DNA of 64,000 bases, taken from the NCBI GenBank assembly GCA_964411125.1, contig CAYPJU010000028.1:1-64000 (forward strand), in the 5' to 3' direction. The translations under genes and the position numbers were made by a program. Positions 34,952 through 44,826 of the stretch are shown in pieces. The DNA is from JBFIHF01 sp964411125. Its GTDB lineage: Bacteria > Myxococcota_A > Bradymonadia > Bradymonadales > Bradymonadaceae. The notes under the pieces are model-generated. The model had not been told where the DNA came from and searched no databases. It saw only the letters and a program-made list of their open reading frames with translations. Each line of letters starts with the position of its first letter. Positions within the stretch are counted from its first letter, which is position 1.

Positions 34952-35994
34952 GTGAAATCGTCGCCCGATGCCTCGAGAGCCGCCACGATTTGCCGCACGT
35001 CCTGCGCTCGGTCGCGAGGCAGAACGAGGACGGCGTCGTCGGTGTGCACGACGACGACGTCGCGCATCCCGAGCACGGCCGTGACCCCGGCGGTCCGGTT
35101 GAAGACTACGCTGTCCTCCACATCGATCAGCACCGTCCGTCCTTCGGTCACGTTTCCGTCGGAGTCGCGCGGGAGGACCGATTCCAGCGCAGCCCAGTGG
35201 CCTACGTCCGACCAGCCGACGTCGGCGGGGACTACCGCGATTCGCTGCGCACCTTCCATGACCGCGTAGTCGATCGAGACCCGCTCGAGCTGCGGGAAGA
35301 CCTCCGCGATCACGGCCGCCGAGTCGTCGGTCGCGAGCGAATCCGCGATGCGAGAGATTTCCGAGTACATTTCGGGTTTCTGACGTTCGAGTTCGGCGAG
35401 GAGCGCGGAGGGCCGAAAGACGAAGATCCCGGCATTCCACAGGTAATTGCCCGACGCCAGGTACTCGAGCGCGGTCGCGACGTCGGGCTTCTCGACGAAC
35501 CGGTCGACCTGAAACCCCGCCCCGACGGACTGTTCGCCGGCCCGAATGTATCCGTACCCCGTCTCGGGACGGGTGGGGCGGATCCCGAGCGTCACGATCC
35601 ATCTGTCTTCGGCGAGGCGCTGGGCGTCACGCAGGCGATCGCGAAACCCGGGCTCGTCTGCGATGTAGTGGTCCGACGGCAAGACCGCGATCGGCTCGTC
35701 GCCGAAACGCTCCCTCGCCACGACCGCGGCGAGCGCGATCGCAGGTGCCGTATTCCGTGCCGCCGGTTCGACGACGAACGCCGAGTCGGGAAGCCCGGCC
35801 GCAGCCTTCGTCGCTTCGAGCAAGGCGTCGCCGGTCACGACGAGCGTGTGGTCGGCGAGCTCCGCGACGCGCCTGACCGTGTGACGGATCATCGGGGCGT
35901 CACCGAACAGGTCCACGAGTTGTTTCGGCTGCGCTTTGCGGCTCAGGGGCCAGAAACGGGTCCCCGAACCTCCGGCGAGAATCACGGCGATCAC
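34948..35994 (-). CDS. manC: mannose-1-phosphate guanylyltransferase
   Basis: A 348-aa nucleotidyltransferase that makes GDP-mannose from Man-1-P and GTP. The signature AVILAGGSGTRFWPLSRKAQPKQ, the activator AVLPSDHYI, FVEKP and YLWNAGIFVF are all present. The GTG start has AAGGAG five bases upstream; the in-frame ATG at 36039 lies outside the conserved start. It lacks the phosphomannose isomerase domain of bifunctional ManC/AlgA, as in many Myxococcota. It is coupled to the CDF transporter. Confidence 0.92.
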   Translation of the reverse strand: MIAVILAGGSGTRFWPLSRKAQPKQLVDLFGDAPMIRHTVRRVAELADHTLVVTGDALLEATKAAAGLPDSAFVVEPAARNTAPAIALAAVVARERFGDEPIAVLPSDHYIADEPGFRDRLRDAQRLAEDRWIVTLGIRPTRPETGYGYIRAGEQSVGAGFQVDRFVEKPDVATALEYLASGNYLWNAGIFVFRPSALLAELERQKPEMYSEISRIADSLATDDSAAVIAEVFPQLERVSIDYAVMEGAQRIAVVPADVGWSDVGHWAALESVLPRDSDGNVTEGRTVLIDVEDSVVFNRTAGVTAVLGMRDVVVVHTDDAVLVLPRDRAQDVRQIVAALEASGDDFT

Positions 35995-36081
35995 GGAATC
36001 TCCTTGGACGGGAGCAGCACACAACATAGCGGCAACCAACGACTGCTGTCATGGGGCGCAGCCGTAGGATATCATCTGCAC

Positions 36082-37398
36082 ATGGAGTCGAAGTTCCCGC
36101 GGTCCAATCTATTCCTGGCGCTGTCGGTCGTGCTGACGGCTGGATGTAATGCCGGTTCACTCGACGTGTCCGACGGCGCCGACGCGGGTTTCGTGTTCGA
36201 CGAGGCTGTTTCGGACTCCTCGCAACTCGACCAGGGGATGACGCTGCGCGACCTCGGGTCGGAGTTCGGCGATATGCCGACGGCGGCTGACGACGGTGGC
36301 GCGCCGCCCCTCGACACGGGGGGCTCGCCCGACGCTGGCGAGCCCGACGCAGGACGAAGTTGCCCGGAGGTCGCGTGCGGATCCGGCGCCAGTTGCATCG
36401 AAGCTGTGTGCGTCTGCGACCCCGGACTTCTCGGGGATCCGTGGGTCTCATGCGCCTCGAACAACCCCTGCGAGGGCGTGACGTGCCCCGGCGGGGCTAG
36501 CTGTAGCGCCGACGGCACATGTGGTTGCGACCCGTTCTTCAGTGGCGATCCGAACCAGGAATGCATCCCGACGGCGCCCGCGAGTGACCTCGCGGCGCGT
36601 ACCACGCAGGAGGTATGCGACCTGTGGCAGTCGTCACACGCGAGGTCGAGCCTGGACTTCTTCCTCATCGAACCGACCAGCGAGTGCGACCCCGGGGTCC
36701 TGCATCCCGACGAAATGCGCGAAGCGCTTCACACGACCAGCAAGTACCGAATGTTGGTCGGGCTCTACCCGGTCTCGCTCGCCCAGTCCGTGGTCGACAA
36801 CCAGCAGGAGTGCGCCACCATGCACGAGGCGCAGGGGAGCGGGCTGAGCCACGAGCCGCCTCCGTCGTGGGCGTGTTATACGTCGGGAGCCGCGAGCGCC
36901 GCGGGCTCGTCGAACCTCGCGGGGGGCGTTCGAAATCCGGCGGGCACCGTCGGTCTCTACGTCGGGGACCGCGGTGTCCCTTCACTCGGCCACCGTCGCT
37001 GGATCTTCAACCCTGGGATGGGGATCACCGCTTTCGGTCATCGAGGGAGCTATGGCTGCATGTACTCGTTCGGGCGGGGGCGAAACCACTCGGTCGAGTT
37101 CGTCGCCTATCCGTCGCCCGGGCCGTTTCCGCGCGCGGCACTGCAGGGGCAGTGGTCGATCCACGGAGGCGCCTCTTGGAGCGACGGTCATCAGGTGGTG
37201 ATCACTCGTCTCAGCGACATGGCGGACGTTCCGGTGAGCGGCGTGAACAACCCCGTCTTCGGCAACCTCGCCTCGACACTCGCCTGGACCGTCTCGGCGA
37301 ACGCCATCGAGGCCGACGTGGACCACCGCATTAGCATCCTGGACGCGGGGGGCGCGACGGTGCTGGAGTACGTCACTCGCCTCGTGTCCTGCCCATGA
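36082..37398 (+). CDS. lipoprotein with EGF-like repeats and CAP domain
   Basis: A 438-aa lipoprotein: lipobox LTAGCNAG, then an acidic low-complexity linker (to residue ~90), then EGF-like cysteine pairs (CPEVACGSGASC, CEGVTCPGGASC and CGCDPFFSGD), and a CAP/SCP-type domain (~190-350): KYRMLVGLYPVSLAQSVVDN, QGSGLSHEPPPSWACY and SLGHRRWIFNPGMGITAFGH. CAP domains in bacteria bind lipids or act as proteases or adhesins; here the protein is exposed at the cell surface. It is divergent from manC with only 87 bases between the starts. Confidence 0.82.
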   Translation: MESKFPRSNLFLALSVVLTAGCNAGSLDVSDGADAGFVFDEAVSDSSQLDQGMTLRDLGSEFGDMPTAADDGGAPPLDTGGSPDAGEPDAGRSCPEVACGSGASCIEAVCVCDPGLLGDPWVSCASNNPCEGVTCPGGASCSADGTCGCDPFFSGDPNQECIPTAPASDLAARTTQEVCDLWQSSHARSSLDFFLIEPTSECDPGVLHPDEMREALHTTSKYRMLVGLYPVSLAQSVVDNQQECATMHEAQGSGLSHEPPPSWACYTSGAASAAGSSNLAGGVRNPAGTVGLYVGDRGVPSLGHRRWIFNPGMGITAFGHRGSYGCMYSFGRGRNHSVEFVAYPSPGPFPRAALQGQWSIHGGASWSDGHQVVITRLSDMADVPVSGVNNPVFGNLASTLAWTVSANAIEADVDHRISILDAGGATVLEYVTRLVSCP

Positions 37399-37435
37399 CT
37401 CCGCCGCCATCATCGGCGCGCGGACCATTCAGAAC

Positions 37436-37465
37436 TTGCCCGAGGTCGACGAACGGCGCTAAGGT
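37436..37465 (+). promoter_or_regulatory. candidate promoter of the 37493 kinase gene
   Basis: TTGCCC (37436-37441), 18-base spacer, TAAGGT (37460-37465), 27 bases before the ATG. Confidence 0.35.
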
Positions 37466-37492
37466 CGGACCAGGCCCACTCCACAGGCAGTA

Positions 37493-40400
37493 ATGGCGCG
37501 CCCGAGCAGATCGAAACCGAAGCGGAAAGTATTTGCGGGGAGATATGCGTACTCGAAGCCGCTGGGACGCGGTGCGGGCGGCGCTGTCTATCTCGCCGAG
37601 GATTTGCGGGCCGACAATCGGCTCGTTGCCCTCAAAGTCCTGTCGCCCGAGGCGGTCGCGACCGTGCAGGGGAAGATGCTGCGGCGGGAGTTCGAGATTT
37701 TGTCGAAGCTCGATCACCCGAACCTCGTACGCGTCTACGACTACGGTGCACTTCCCGATGGTGGCGTCTTCCTTGCCGAAGAGTACATCGACGGGTTCAG
37801 CCTGCAGGACGCTCGTGCCTTGATCGAGCCCGAGGGCCTGATCGACGCTACGCTGCAGCTTCTGCAAGGCCTGTCGTATGTGCACGGCATGGGAATGATC
37901 CATCGGGACATCAAGCCTGCCAACGTCATGCTGTTGTGGCTCGACGACGCAAACGCGGCGCGGCCGATGGTGAAGCTCGTCGACTTCGGACTGTCGAGCG
38001 CCGACCCCAAGCGGGACACCCTGCGCGGCGGCACCCGATCGTACATGGCGCCCGAGATCATCCGCGGCGAGAAGGGAGAGTTCCGAAGCGACCTCTACAG
38101 CCTCGGTGTGACGCTGTACTACGCGATGTGCGGGGTCTTGCCGTTCGGTCCGCGGACCAAGGAAGATCCGCCACCGACCGACGAGCCGTTTCGACCTCCG
38201 GAGCCTCACCGGCTCAACCCGGAAGTTCCGATCGCGATGAGCCGCTTCACGATGGTGCTCCTCCGGCAGGTCCCCTCGATCGAGTACGCCGACGCAGGGG
38301 AGGCGCTGCAAGGGCTCGCCGACGACACGGAATCGCTCGAATGGGTCGCCACCGGCCAGCTCGCGAACAACCTCGACATCGCGGCGCCTCCCGTGCTGCG
38401 CGGCTACTTCGAGCGCGGGATTCTTCTGCGCCAGGATGCGCAGCGCGACACCCTCGTCGAAGAGCTGCAGGAGAACGAAAACGGCGGGCTGATGCATCTC
38501 GTGCGCGGGCCGAGCGGGGTAGGGAAGAGCCGCCTTCTGCGCGAGGTCGCCGCTTCGATGAAGCTGAGCCGCCGCGTGGTCGTTCAGTACGCTTGCAGCC
38601 CCGGGATGCACCCGTTCCAGCTCATGCTGGAGCTACTGAAGCTCGTGGTCGAGATCGCCGAAGGACGGGGGCTCGAGATCGGCGACCGACTGCAGCCGTC
38701 GATCCACATGCTGGAGCGACTTGCGCCATGGGTCGGGCACGCGAAGTCTCCGGCCGAGCGCGCCACCGAGTTCGAATGGATCCGCGAGGCGTTCAAAGAC
38801 GTCGTCGTGATGATGCATCCCGACCAGCTCGTCCTCTTCATCGAGGACCTCCACCTCGCCGACCCCGATTCCATCGCGCTTCTGTCGCGTTGGTTCGACG
38901 TCCGAGGGGACCAACACCGCCCGAGCATGGTCGTCTCCGCGACGCCCGGACACTCCACCGACGAGCTCGCCGTCCTCGCCGACGTCGAGGTGATCGAGGG
39001 GGAAGGCCTGCGGCCCGAAGACGTCGAGTACTTCTTCCGAACGCGGCTCGGCGAGTCTCGCGTGCCCGACGACTGGATTCGGCAGGTGGCGGCGGCTTCG
39101 CGCGGGAACCCCGCCTACGTCGAGGAGCTGTCGCGGCACCTGATCGACGCCGGGATTCTGAGCCGCGAGACCTCCATCAGTTGGAACATCAAGCTACAGC
39201 GGTTGCTGCAGTTCCCGTTGCCGAAAGGGCAGCGGGAATCGCTGCGACGACGCCTCTCGGCGCTGGGCAACCTCGGCCGCGAAGCGCTGGAACTGATGGC
39301 GATCTTGAAGGATCGGGTCGAGTGGTCGACGCTTCGAAAGCTCCTCGTCGCCGGCGGCGAGACTCCCGAAGACGCCGAGCGGACGATGGAGCTTCTGCGC
39401 TGGCGCCACTTCGTCTACCTCGAGCTCGACACGGCCGGGCGCTACCTGCGGCTCATCGAGCCGACCCTCGGCGACGTGATCGAGAGCCAGATGAACCCCG
39501 AATGGAAGCGGTCGCTGCACCGGCGCATCGGGGAGCGGCTGCGAAAGAACTGGTTCGCCGGAACTTCGACCGCACTGCAGGCGGCCGAGCATCTCTACAT
39601 CGGCGGATCCGAGGAAGACGCGGTGGTCATGTTCGAGGTCGCCGGGGACATCGCGATGGAGGAGGCGAGCTTCGCCGCGGCCGCCGACGCTTATCGCCAC
39701 GCGCTCGAACTTCGCGCCCACGGCCCGGGCTCCGTCCTCGTCAGGGTGAAACTCGCTGAGGCGCTCTCCAAGATGCACGAGAGCGAGGACGCCGTCTCGC
39801 ACCTCGACGCCGCTTGGCAGTCCGCCGAACGCACTTCGCTCGACTGGCTGATGTACCGCGTCTGTACGTCGGGAATCGACGTTCTCCTCACGCTCGGCAA
39901 GGCCGCGGCGGCTCGCGATTGGCTCGACCGCCTGCGCGACTATCTCCCCGTCCACTGTGAGCAGGCCGAAGTGCTCACTTACGAGGCTCGTTTCCTCGCG
40001 ATGCGGGGTCAGATCGATGCCGCCAAGGAACGGCTTCGCCGAAGTCTCGCCCAGGACCAACACTTCGGAAATCGCGAAGGGACGGTCCGCGCACTCTCGC
40101 TCCTGGGACGGTTGGAGCAATGGACCGGTCGCCTCGACCACGCCGCCAGCCACTTCACCGACGCCGTCGAACTCGGCGAGATGAACGAGAGCTGGGAGCC
40201 ACTTGGCGCCGCGCTGTGCGGGCTGGGCGAGCTCCAGCGGGAGCAGGGCGAATTCGAGGAGGCCCTCCACACCCTGCACCGCGCGTTCGAGATCACGAGC
40301 CGACACGGCAACGTCGACCTCTGGATCGAAGTGTTGCTCGAGATCGCAGAGACGCGACTGCAGATGGGCGAGATCGAAGTAGGCGAGATGCGCGCGCGGG

Positions 40401-40693
40401 AGGCCTTCCAGCTCGCACGCGACCTCGAACACGACCTCTGGGAAGCGCGCGCCGAGTTTGTCCTCGGGCAGGCCTCCGTCGCCCGAGGCGACGCAGAGGG
40501 CGTCGAGCGGATGGAGAAGGCCGCCTCCAGGATCGGCGCCTCGCCGTTCTCGTTCCCCTACGGTGTCTCCGTCATCGAGCGGCTGGGGAGAAACCTCCAA
40601 GAGATCGGCCGGTCCGAAGAAGCAACGAGCGCGCTCGCACGCGCACGAAAGCTCGCCGAAGAATACGGGCTCGCCTCCTCTCAAAACCCATGA
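37493..40693 (+). CDS. Ser/Thr kinase - AAA-ATPase - TPR signalling protein
   Basis: A 1066-aa cytoplasmic protein in three parts. Residues ~17-280 are a Hanks-type kinase: glycine loop LGRGAGGAVY (24-33), catalytic Lys48, HRDIKPANV (137-145), DFGL (164-167) and APE (186-188). Residues ~305-560 are an AAA/STAND-like ATPase with Walker A GPSGVGKS (339-346) and Walker B LVLFIED (446-452). Residues ~640-1060 are TPR-like repeats. This plan, kinase plus MalT/NTPase-TPR, is typical of Myxococcota regulatory proteins that integrate ligand or protein binding with phosphorylation. The stop overlaps the next start as ATGA, so the FAD enzyme downstream is coexpressed. Confidence 0.92.
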   Translation: MARPSRSKPKRKVFAGRYAYSKPLGRGAGGAVYLAEDLRADNRLVALKVLSPEAVATVQGKMLRREFEILSKLDHPNLVRVYDYGALPDGGVFLAEEYIDGFSLQDARALIEPEGLIDATLQLLQGLSYVHGMGMIHRDIKPANVMLLWLDDANAARPMVKLVDFGLSSADPKRDTLRGGTRSYMAPEIIRGEKGEFRSDLYSLGVTLYYAMCGVLPFGPRTKEDPPPTDEPFRPPEPHRLNPEVPIAMSRFTMVLLRQVPSIEYADAGEALQGLADDTESLEWVATGQLANNLDIAAPPVLRGYFERGILLRQDAQRDTLVEELQENENGGLMHLVRGPSGVGKSRLLREVAASMKLSRRVVVQYACSPGMHPFQLMLELLKLVVEIAEGRGLEIGDRLQPSIHMLERLAPWVGHAKSPAERATEFEWIREAFKDVVVMMHPDQLVLFIEDLHLADPDSIALLSRWFDVRGDQHRPSMVVSATPGHSTDELAVLADVEVIEGEGLRPEDVEYFFRTRLGESRVPDDWIRQVAAASRGNPAYVEELSRHLIDAGILSRETSISWNIKLQRLLQFPLPKGQRESLRRRLSALGNLGREALELMAILKDRVEWSTLRKLLVAGGETPEDAERTMELLRWRHFVYLELDTAGRYLRLIEPTLGDVIESQMNPEWKRSLHRRIGERLRKNWFAGTSTALQAAEHLYIGGSEEDAVVMFEVAGDIAMEEASFAAAADAYRHALELRAHGPGSVLVRVKLAEALSKMHESEDAVSHLDAAWQSAERTSLDWLMYRVCTSGIDVLLTLGKAAAARDWLDRLRDYLPVHCEQAEVLTYEARFLAMRGQIDAAKERLRRSLAQDQHFGNREGTVRALSLLGRLEQWTGRLDHAASHFTDAVELGEMNESWEPLGAALCGLGELQREQGEFEEALHTLHRAFEITSRHGNVDLWIEVLLEIAETRLQMGEIEVGEMRAREAFQLARDLEHDLWEARAEFVLGQASVARGDAEGVERMEKAASRIGASPFSFPYGVSVIERLGRNLQEIGRSEEATSALARARKLAEEYGLASSQNP

Positions 40694-42306
40694 TCCGACT
40701 CCGAGTACCGGGCTTGCGGTTGGAGCTGGGGGAACCGGAAGAGACGCTGCGGCGCGCGGCTGCGAAGCGGCTCGGTGTGTCCCTCGACGAGCTTCGCGAG
40801 GTCTCCCTGGTCCGACGCTCCCTCGATGCCCGCGGCAAACCGCGTTGGACCTGCACCGTCGAAGTGACCCTGCAGTCCACGCCCCGGTCGTTGCCAGGCG
40901 ACGTCCGGCCCGTCGATCCGTCCCCCGTCATCCCGAAACGTTCCGTCCGCAGCGACGAGCGTGTCGTCGTGATCGGCGCCGGCCCGTGCGGCCTGTTCTG
41001 CGCGGCGCGGCTGGCCGAAGCAGGGGTTCACACCACGTTGCTCGACCGCGGGGAGCCCGTCGAGATCCGAGGGCGGGACGTCTCCGGACTGATGCACCGC
41101 GGCGAGCTCAAGGAGGACAGCAACATCTGCTTCGGCGAAGGGGGCGCCGGCACGTGGTCGGACGGCAAACTCTACACGCGGATACGCGACCACCGCGTCG
41201 ACGAGGTCCTCCACACGATCGTCGAACTCGGAGGTCCCGAGCGAATCCTCACCGACGGCAAACCCCACCTGGGCACCGATCGGCTCGTCGCGCTCTGCAA
41301 GGCGTTCAGAGCACGGCTGGGCGAGCTCGGGGCCCTGGTTCGCTTCGAATCGTTCGTCGAAGATCTCGAGACCGATGGAGGGAGGATCCGAGGCGTTCGG
41401 CTGCGCGACGGCGAGCGCATCGACGCAGACCGCGTCGTCCTCGCCGTTGGACACTCGGCGCGAGAGATGTACGAGCTCCTGGCCGACCGCGGAGTCGCGA
41501 TGGAGGCGAAGCCGTTCGCGGTCGGTTTCCGCGTAGAGCATCGCCAGCAGTTGATCAACGAGATTCAGTACGGAAAGTGGGCGGAGGAACCCGAACTGCC
41601 GACCGCCGACTACCGGCTCGCCGCGAACTACGGAGACGGCGACGAGCACCGGGGTGTGTACTCCTTCTGCATGTGTCCAGGCGGACAGGTCGTCCCTTCG
41701 CCCACGGAGCCGGGCGGAATCTGTGTCAACGGAATGAGCCACGCGAGCCGGCGCGGCCACTGGGCGAACTCTGCCCTGGTAGTCTCCGTAAAGCCGAGCG
41801 ACTTCGGAGCGTTCGGCCCTCAGACGCCCGGACTGGGGCGATGGGACGGATTGCTCGACGGAATGGCGTTCCAGCGCGAGGCCGAGCGGCGCGCCTACCA
41901 ACGAGGAGGCGGTGGCTTCATCGCCCCGGCCCAACGCCTCACGGAGTTCGTCGCCGGGACGGGCCCGACCGACGTGCGCAAAACGACCTACAAGCCGGGG
42001 ATCGCCCCGGCAGACCTCGCCGGGTGTTATCCCGATTTCGTCACCGAGCTCCTGCGAGACGCAGTCCGGTCCTTCGACGAGAAGATGCCCGGGTTTCTCA
42101 CCGACGACGCGCTCCTCATCGGGGTCGAGACTCGAACGAGCGCGCCCGTCACCGTCCTTCGCGACGACGTCTCGCTACAGAGTCGCTCGCTCGAGATGCT
42201 CTACCCGGCCGGGGAGGGGGCAGGCTACGGAGGTGGCATCGTCAGTGCCGCCGTCGACGGGCTTCGGATCGCCGACCGGATCCTCGACGAGCTCGAGTCG
42301 AAGTGA
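40690..42306 (+). CDS. FAD-dependent oxidoreductase (YbiS/BB0-like flavoprotein family)
   Basis: A 538-aa flavoprotein of the large family of NAD(P)/FAD-dependent dehydrogenases. After an N-terminal module of ~85 residues (ETLRRAAAKRLGVSLDEL) the FAD fold starts at VVVIGAGPCGLFCAARL (residues ~92-108), with the second region FGEGGAGTWSDGKL and a C-terminal PAGEGAGYGGGIVSAAVDG that closes the cofactor site. No substrate is known for this family. Its start overlaps the kinase stop by ATGA. The link to the kinase is unusual and suggests that its redox activity or flavin state is under the kinase's control. The name is only a family guess. Confidence 0.82.
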   Translation: MIRLRVPGLRLELGEPEETLRRAAAKRLGVSLDELREVSLVRRSLDARGKPRWTCTVEVTLQSTPRSLPGDVRPVDPSPVIPKRSVRSDERVVVIGAGPCGLFCAARLAEAGVHTTLLDRGEPVEIRGRDVSGLMHRGELKEDSNICFGEGGAGTWSDGKLYTRIRDHRVDEVLHTIVELGGPERILTDGKPHLGTDRLVALCKAFRARLGELGALVRFESFVEDLETDGGRIRGVRLRDGERIDADRVVLAVGHSAREMYELLADRGVAMEAKPFAVGFRVEHRQQLINEIQYGKWAEEPELPTADYRLAANYGDGDEHRGVYSFCMCPGGQVVPSPTEPGGICVNGMSHASRRGHWANSALVVSVKPSDFGAFGPQTPGLGRWDGLLDGMAFQREAERRAYQRGGGGFIAPAQRLTEFVAGTGPTDVRKTTYKPGIAPADLAGCYPDFVTELLRDAVRSFDEKMPGFLTDDALLIGVETRTSAPVTVLRDDVSLQSRSLEMLYPAGEGAGYGGGIVSAAVDGLRIADRILDELESK

Positions 42307-42320
42307 CGTTTCGGTTTTAG

Positions 42321-42331
42321 CGAAATTACCT
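42321..42331 (+). other. CGAWATTACCT box upstream of the APC permease
   Basis: An 11-base element in the AT-rich 97-base gap upstream of the permease; a 10 of 11 match occurs at 44835-44845 in the nhaR/hpf gap. It could be a shared operator, but two copies are thin evidence. Confidence 0.35.
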
Positions 42332-42403
42332 GCCGCTATTATCGTATTTTCGTAAGGGGAACGGGCGCTACACTTCATCGTGGACCCGCCGTAGAGGCCC
42401 CTG

Positions 42404-43870
42404 ATGAAGTTGAAGAAGAACCTCAAGCTGGTCGACGTCTTCGCGATCAGCACCGGAGCGATGTTCAGCTCCGGGCTATTCTTGCTCCCGGGGTTGGCCG
42501 CCGCAGAGACCGGAATGTCGGCAGCGCTCGCCTACTTCATCGCCGGGATTCTCATGATCCCGGCCCTCCTGAGCCAGGCAGAGCTCTCCACGGCGATGCC
42601 GCGTGCAGGCGGGACGTATTACTTCCTCGATCGAGCGATCGGCCCGCTCATGGGGACGGTCGGCGGTCTCGGCACGTGGACGGCGCTCGTCTTCAAGAGT
42701 TCCTTCGCCTTGATCGGCATGGGAGCATATCTCGCGCTCTTCTTCGACCTCTCGATCACGGCAGTCGCCGTCGCTCTGACGGTGGTCTTCGGCGTGGTCA
42801 ACCTGGTCGGCGCCAAGGAGTCGAGCGGACTTCAGCGGTTCCTGGTCGCGGTCCTGTTGATCGTCGTCGGCCTCTTCGTCGTCGGCGGGTTCGGTCTCGT
42901 GGCGTTCGGGGGGGCGACGACGTACGCGGACAAGCCTTTCTTCCTCGCCGGCTCGCACGGCCTCTTCGCGACGGTGGGGCTCGTCTTCGTATCGTATGCC
43001 GGGCTGACGAAGGTCGCCTCGGTCGCCGAAGAGGTGGAGAACCCCGACCGAAACATCCCGCTCGGGATGATTCTGTCGCTGCTGGTCGCGACGGCGGCCT
43101 ACACCGGAGGCGTGGCGCTCGTCACGTTGGTGCTTCCCGCTGCCGAGCTGCATGCCGACCTCACCCCGATCGCAACCGCAGCGGCGGCCCTCGCCGGGAG
43201 TTGGGCGCCGGTCGCGGTTGGTTGCGTCGTCGCTGCCGCGGTCGCGGCGTTCGCGTCGACCGGCAACGCTGGGATCCTGTCTGCGTCTCGTTATCCGTTG
43301 GCGATGGCGCGAGATCACCTCATGCCGGAGTGGTTCCAGCGACTCGGTCGCTTTGGAACCCCGACCTGGGGAATCATCGTGACGAGCCTCGCGATGGCCG
43401 TGTGCGTTTCGGTGTTCGACGTCATGATGGTCGCAAAGCTCGCGAGCGCGTTCCAGTTGCTCCTGTTCGCTCTGATCAACGTCAGCGTCATCGTGATGAG
43501 AGAGAGCCAACTTTCGTACTACCGTCCCGGGTTTCGCTCGCCGCTCTACCCCTGGGTTCAGATCGCCGGAGTGGTCGTCTCGCTCTGGCTCATCGGCGAG
43601 ATGGGGTGGTCGGCGGTCGGCTTCACCATCGCGCTCGTCGCAGCCTGCGTCCTCTGGTACGTCGTCTACGCCGAGGGGATCGAACGATCGGGCGCGATCT
43701 ATCACCTCTTCGAGCGCCTCGGGAAGCGCCGCTGGAAAGCGCTCGACGACGAGCTCGAGCAGATTCACCGCGAGAAAAAGCGGCACACCGAGAGTCTCCT
43801 CGCGAAGCGCGAAGAGAAGGAGCCGCCGGAACCACCGGTGTTGCCGACACTCGAGCTGCGCGAAGCCTAG
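42404..43870 (+). CDS. APC-superfamily amino acid permease
   Basis: A 488-aa permease with about 12 hydrophobic helices. The first helix region VFAISTGAMFSSGLFLLPG matches the APC substrate-binding unwound helix 1, and ELSTAMPRAGGTYYFLDRA the helix 2-3 loop. A cytoplasmic C-terminal extension (~435-488) is charged and coiled (ELEQIHREKKRHTESLL). APC transporters move amino acids or polyamines; cation coupling is not evident. It is followed by nhaR on the opposite strand. The 97-base upstream gap is AT-rich for this genome. Confidence 0.9.
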   Translation: MKLKKNLKLVDVFAISTGAMFSSGLFLLPGLAAAETGMSAALAYFIAGILMIPALLSQAELSTAMPRAGGTYYFLDRAIGPLMGTVGGLGTWTALVFKSSFALIGMGAYLALFFDLSITAVAVALTVVFGVVNLVGAKESSGLQRFLVAVLLIVVGLFVVGGFGLVAFGGATTYADKPFFLAGSHGLFATVGLVFVSYAGLTKVASVAEEVENPDRNIPLGMILSLLVATAAYTGGVALVTLVLPAAELHADLTPIATAAAALAGSWAPVAVGCVVAAAVAAFASTGNAGILSASRYPLAMARDHLMPEWFQRLGRFGTPTWGIIVTSLAMAVCVSVFDVMMVAKLASAFQLLLFALINVSVIVMRESQLSYYRPGFRSPLYPWVQIAGVVVSLWLIGEMGWSAVGFTIALVAACVLWYVVYAEGIERSGAIYHLFERLGKRRWKALDDELEQIHREKKRHTESLLAKREEKEPPEPPVLPTLELREA

Positions 43871-43876
43871 CCGGAC

Positions 43877-44779
43877 CTACGGCCCGAAGATGTGGTGTCG
43901 CGCGGCGTCGATCAGCGCGACCACTCCGGGGTGCTCGAGCTGTCGCTCGACGGAGACGGCGTAGAACTTTTCTCGAATTTCGGAGATCTCACCGATGCGC
44001 ACCACGTGGTACTGGCGCTCGATGTCGGCCGCTACGACCGCAGGTGCGCAGAAGATGCCGAGCCCGTGTTCTCCGAACGCCTTCATCTGCGCAGCGTCCT
44101 GAAACTCCGCGACCACCTTGGGATGGATGTCGCGCGAGTCGAGCCACTGGTCGAGCAGGCGCCGCAGGACCGCGTTGGACGTCGGCAAGAGCATTGGCGC
44201 TCCTTCGAGATTGTTCGGGAAGTCGTCCCCGATCTGGTCGGCGAGCTCTCGCGTTCCGAAGAGCGCAACGGCCGTCTCGCCGAGGAGGTGATTGAAGGCT
44301 TTCACCCGCGTATCGGGACCAGCGGGAGCGTCGGTGATGACGAGGTCGAGATGATGCAGCGCGAGGTCCGCCAGCAACTCTGGCGTGTGTCCTTCCCGGA
44401 TCGTCAGGTGGATGGCGGTGTCGAGCTGCAGCGCGGGCTCCACGAGGCTTCTCACGATCAGCTTCGGAACGACCTCCGTCACGCCGACGTCGAGGCGGAC
44501 CGGCCCGCCGACCGGGCGTCCCTGCACGAAGTCCATCAGCTCGCGCCCGATCATGAAGATCTCTTCGGCGTAGCGATGAACGTGATGCCCGAACTCGGTC
44601 AGGACCAGATTTCGCCCCGACTTCCTGAAGAGGTCATGGCCGAGCGACTCCTCGAGCTGTCGAACCTGCCCGCTCACGGTCGACGGGGCGAGGCTCAACT
44701 TCTCACACGCCGCGGTGATGCTGCCCTCGTTCGCGACGGTCCAAAAGTATAAGAGGTGGTGATAATTGAGCCATTCCAT
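43877..44779 (-). CDS. nhaR: NhaR-type LysR transcriptional activator
   Basis: A 300-aa LysR-family regulator. The N-terminal winged HTH (YHHLLYFWTVANEGSITAAC, LSLAPSTVSGQVRQLEESLG) closely resembles E. coli NhaR, the Na+/Li+-responsive activator of nhaA; the effector domain fills the rest. The nhaA antiporter gene is 578 bases away on the other strand with only hpf between them, which supports the name. A 17-base palindrome lies 31 bases upstream of its start. Regulation is inferred from relatives: it probably activates nhaA in Na+ and represses or tunes itself. Confidence 0.9.
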   Translation of the reverse strand: MEWLNYHHLLYFWTVANEGSITAACEKLSLAPSTVSGQVRQLEESLGHDLFRKSGRNLVLTEFGHHVHRYAEEIFMIGRELMDFVQGRPVGGPVRLDVGVTEVVPKLIVRSLVEPALQLDTAIHLTIREGHTPELLADLALHHLDLVITDAPAGPDTRVKAFNHLLGETAVALFGTRELADQIGDDFPNNLEGAPMLLPTSNAVLRRLLDQWLDSRDIHPKVVAEFQDAAQMKAFGEHGLGIFCAPAVVAADIERQYHVVRIGEISEIREKFYAVSVERQLEHPGVVALIDAARHHIFGP

Positions 44780-44809
44780 GGGGTTGCCTCCAGGCGATCT
44801 CGAGGAACG

Positions 44810-44826
44810 CTTCGTTAATAACGAAG
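44810..44826. promoter_or_regulatory. palindrome upstream of nhaR (LysR-operator-like)
   Basis: CTTCGTTA, one central A, TAACGAAG: a perfect 17-base inverted repeat that contains the LysR-type T-N11-A pattern. It lies 31 bases before the nhaR ATG and is a reasonable NhaR-binding site. Confidence 0.5.
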
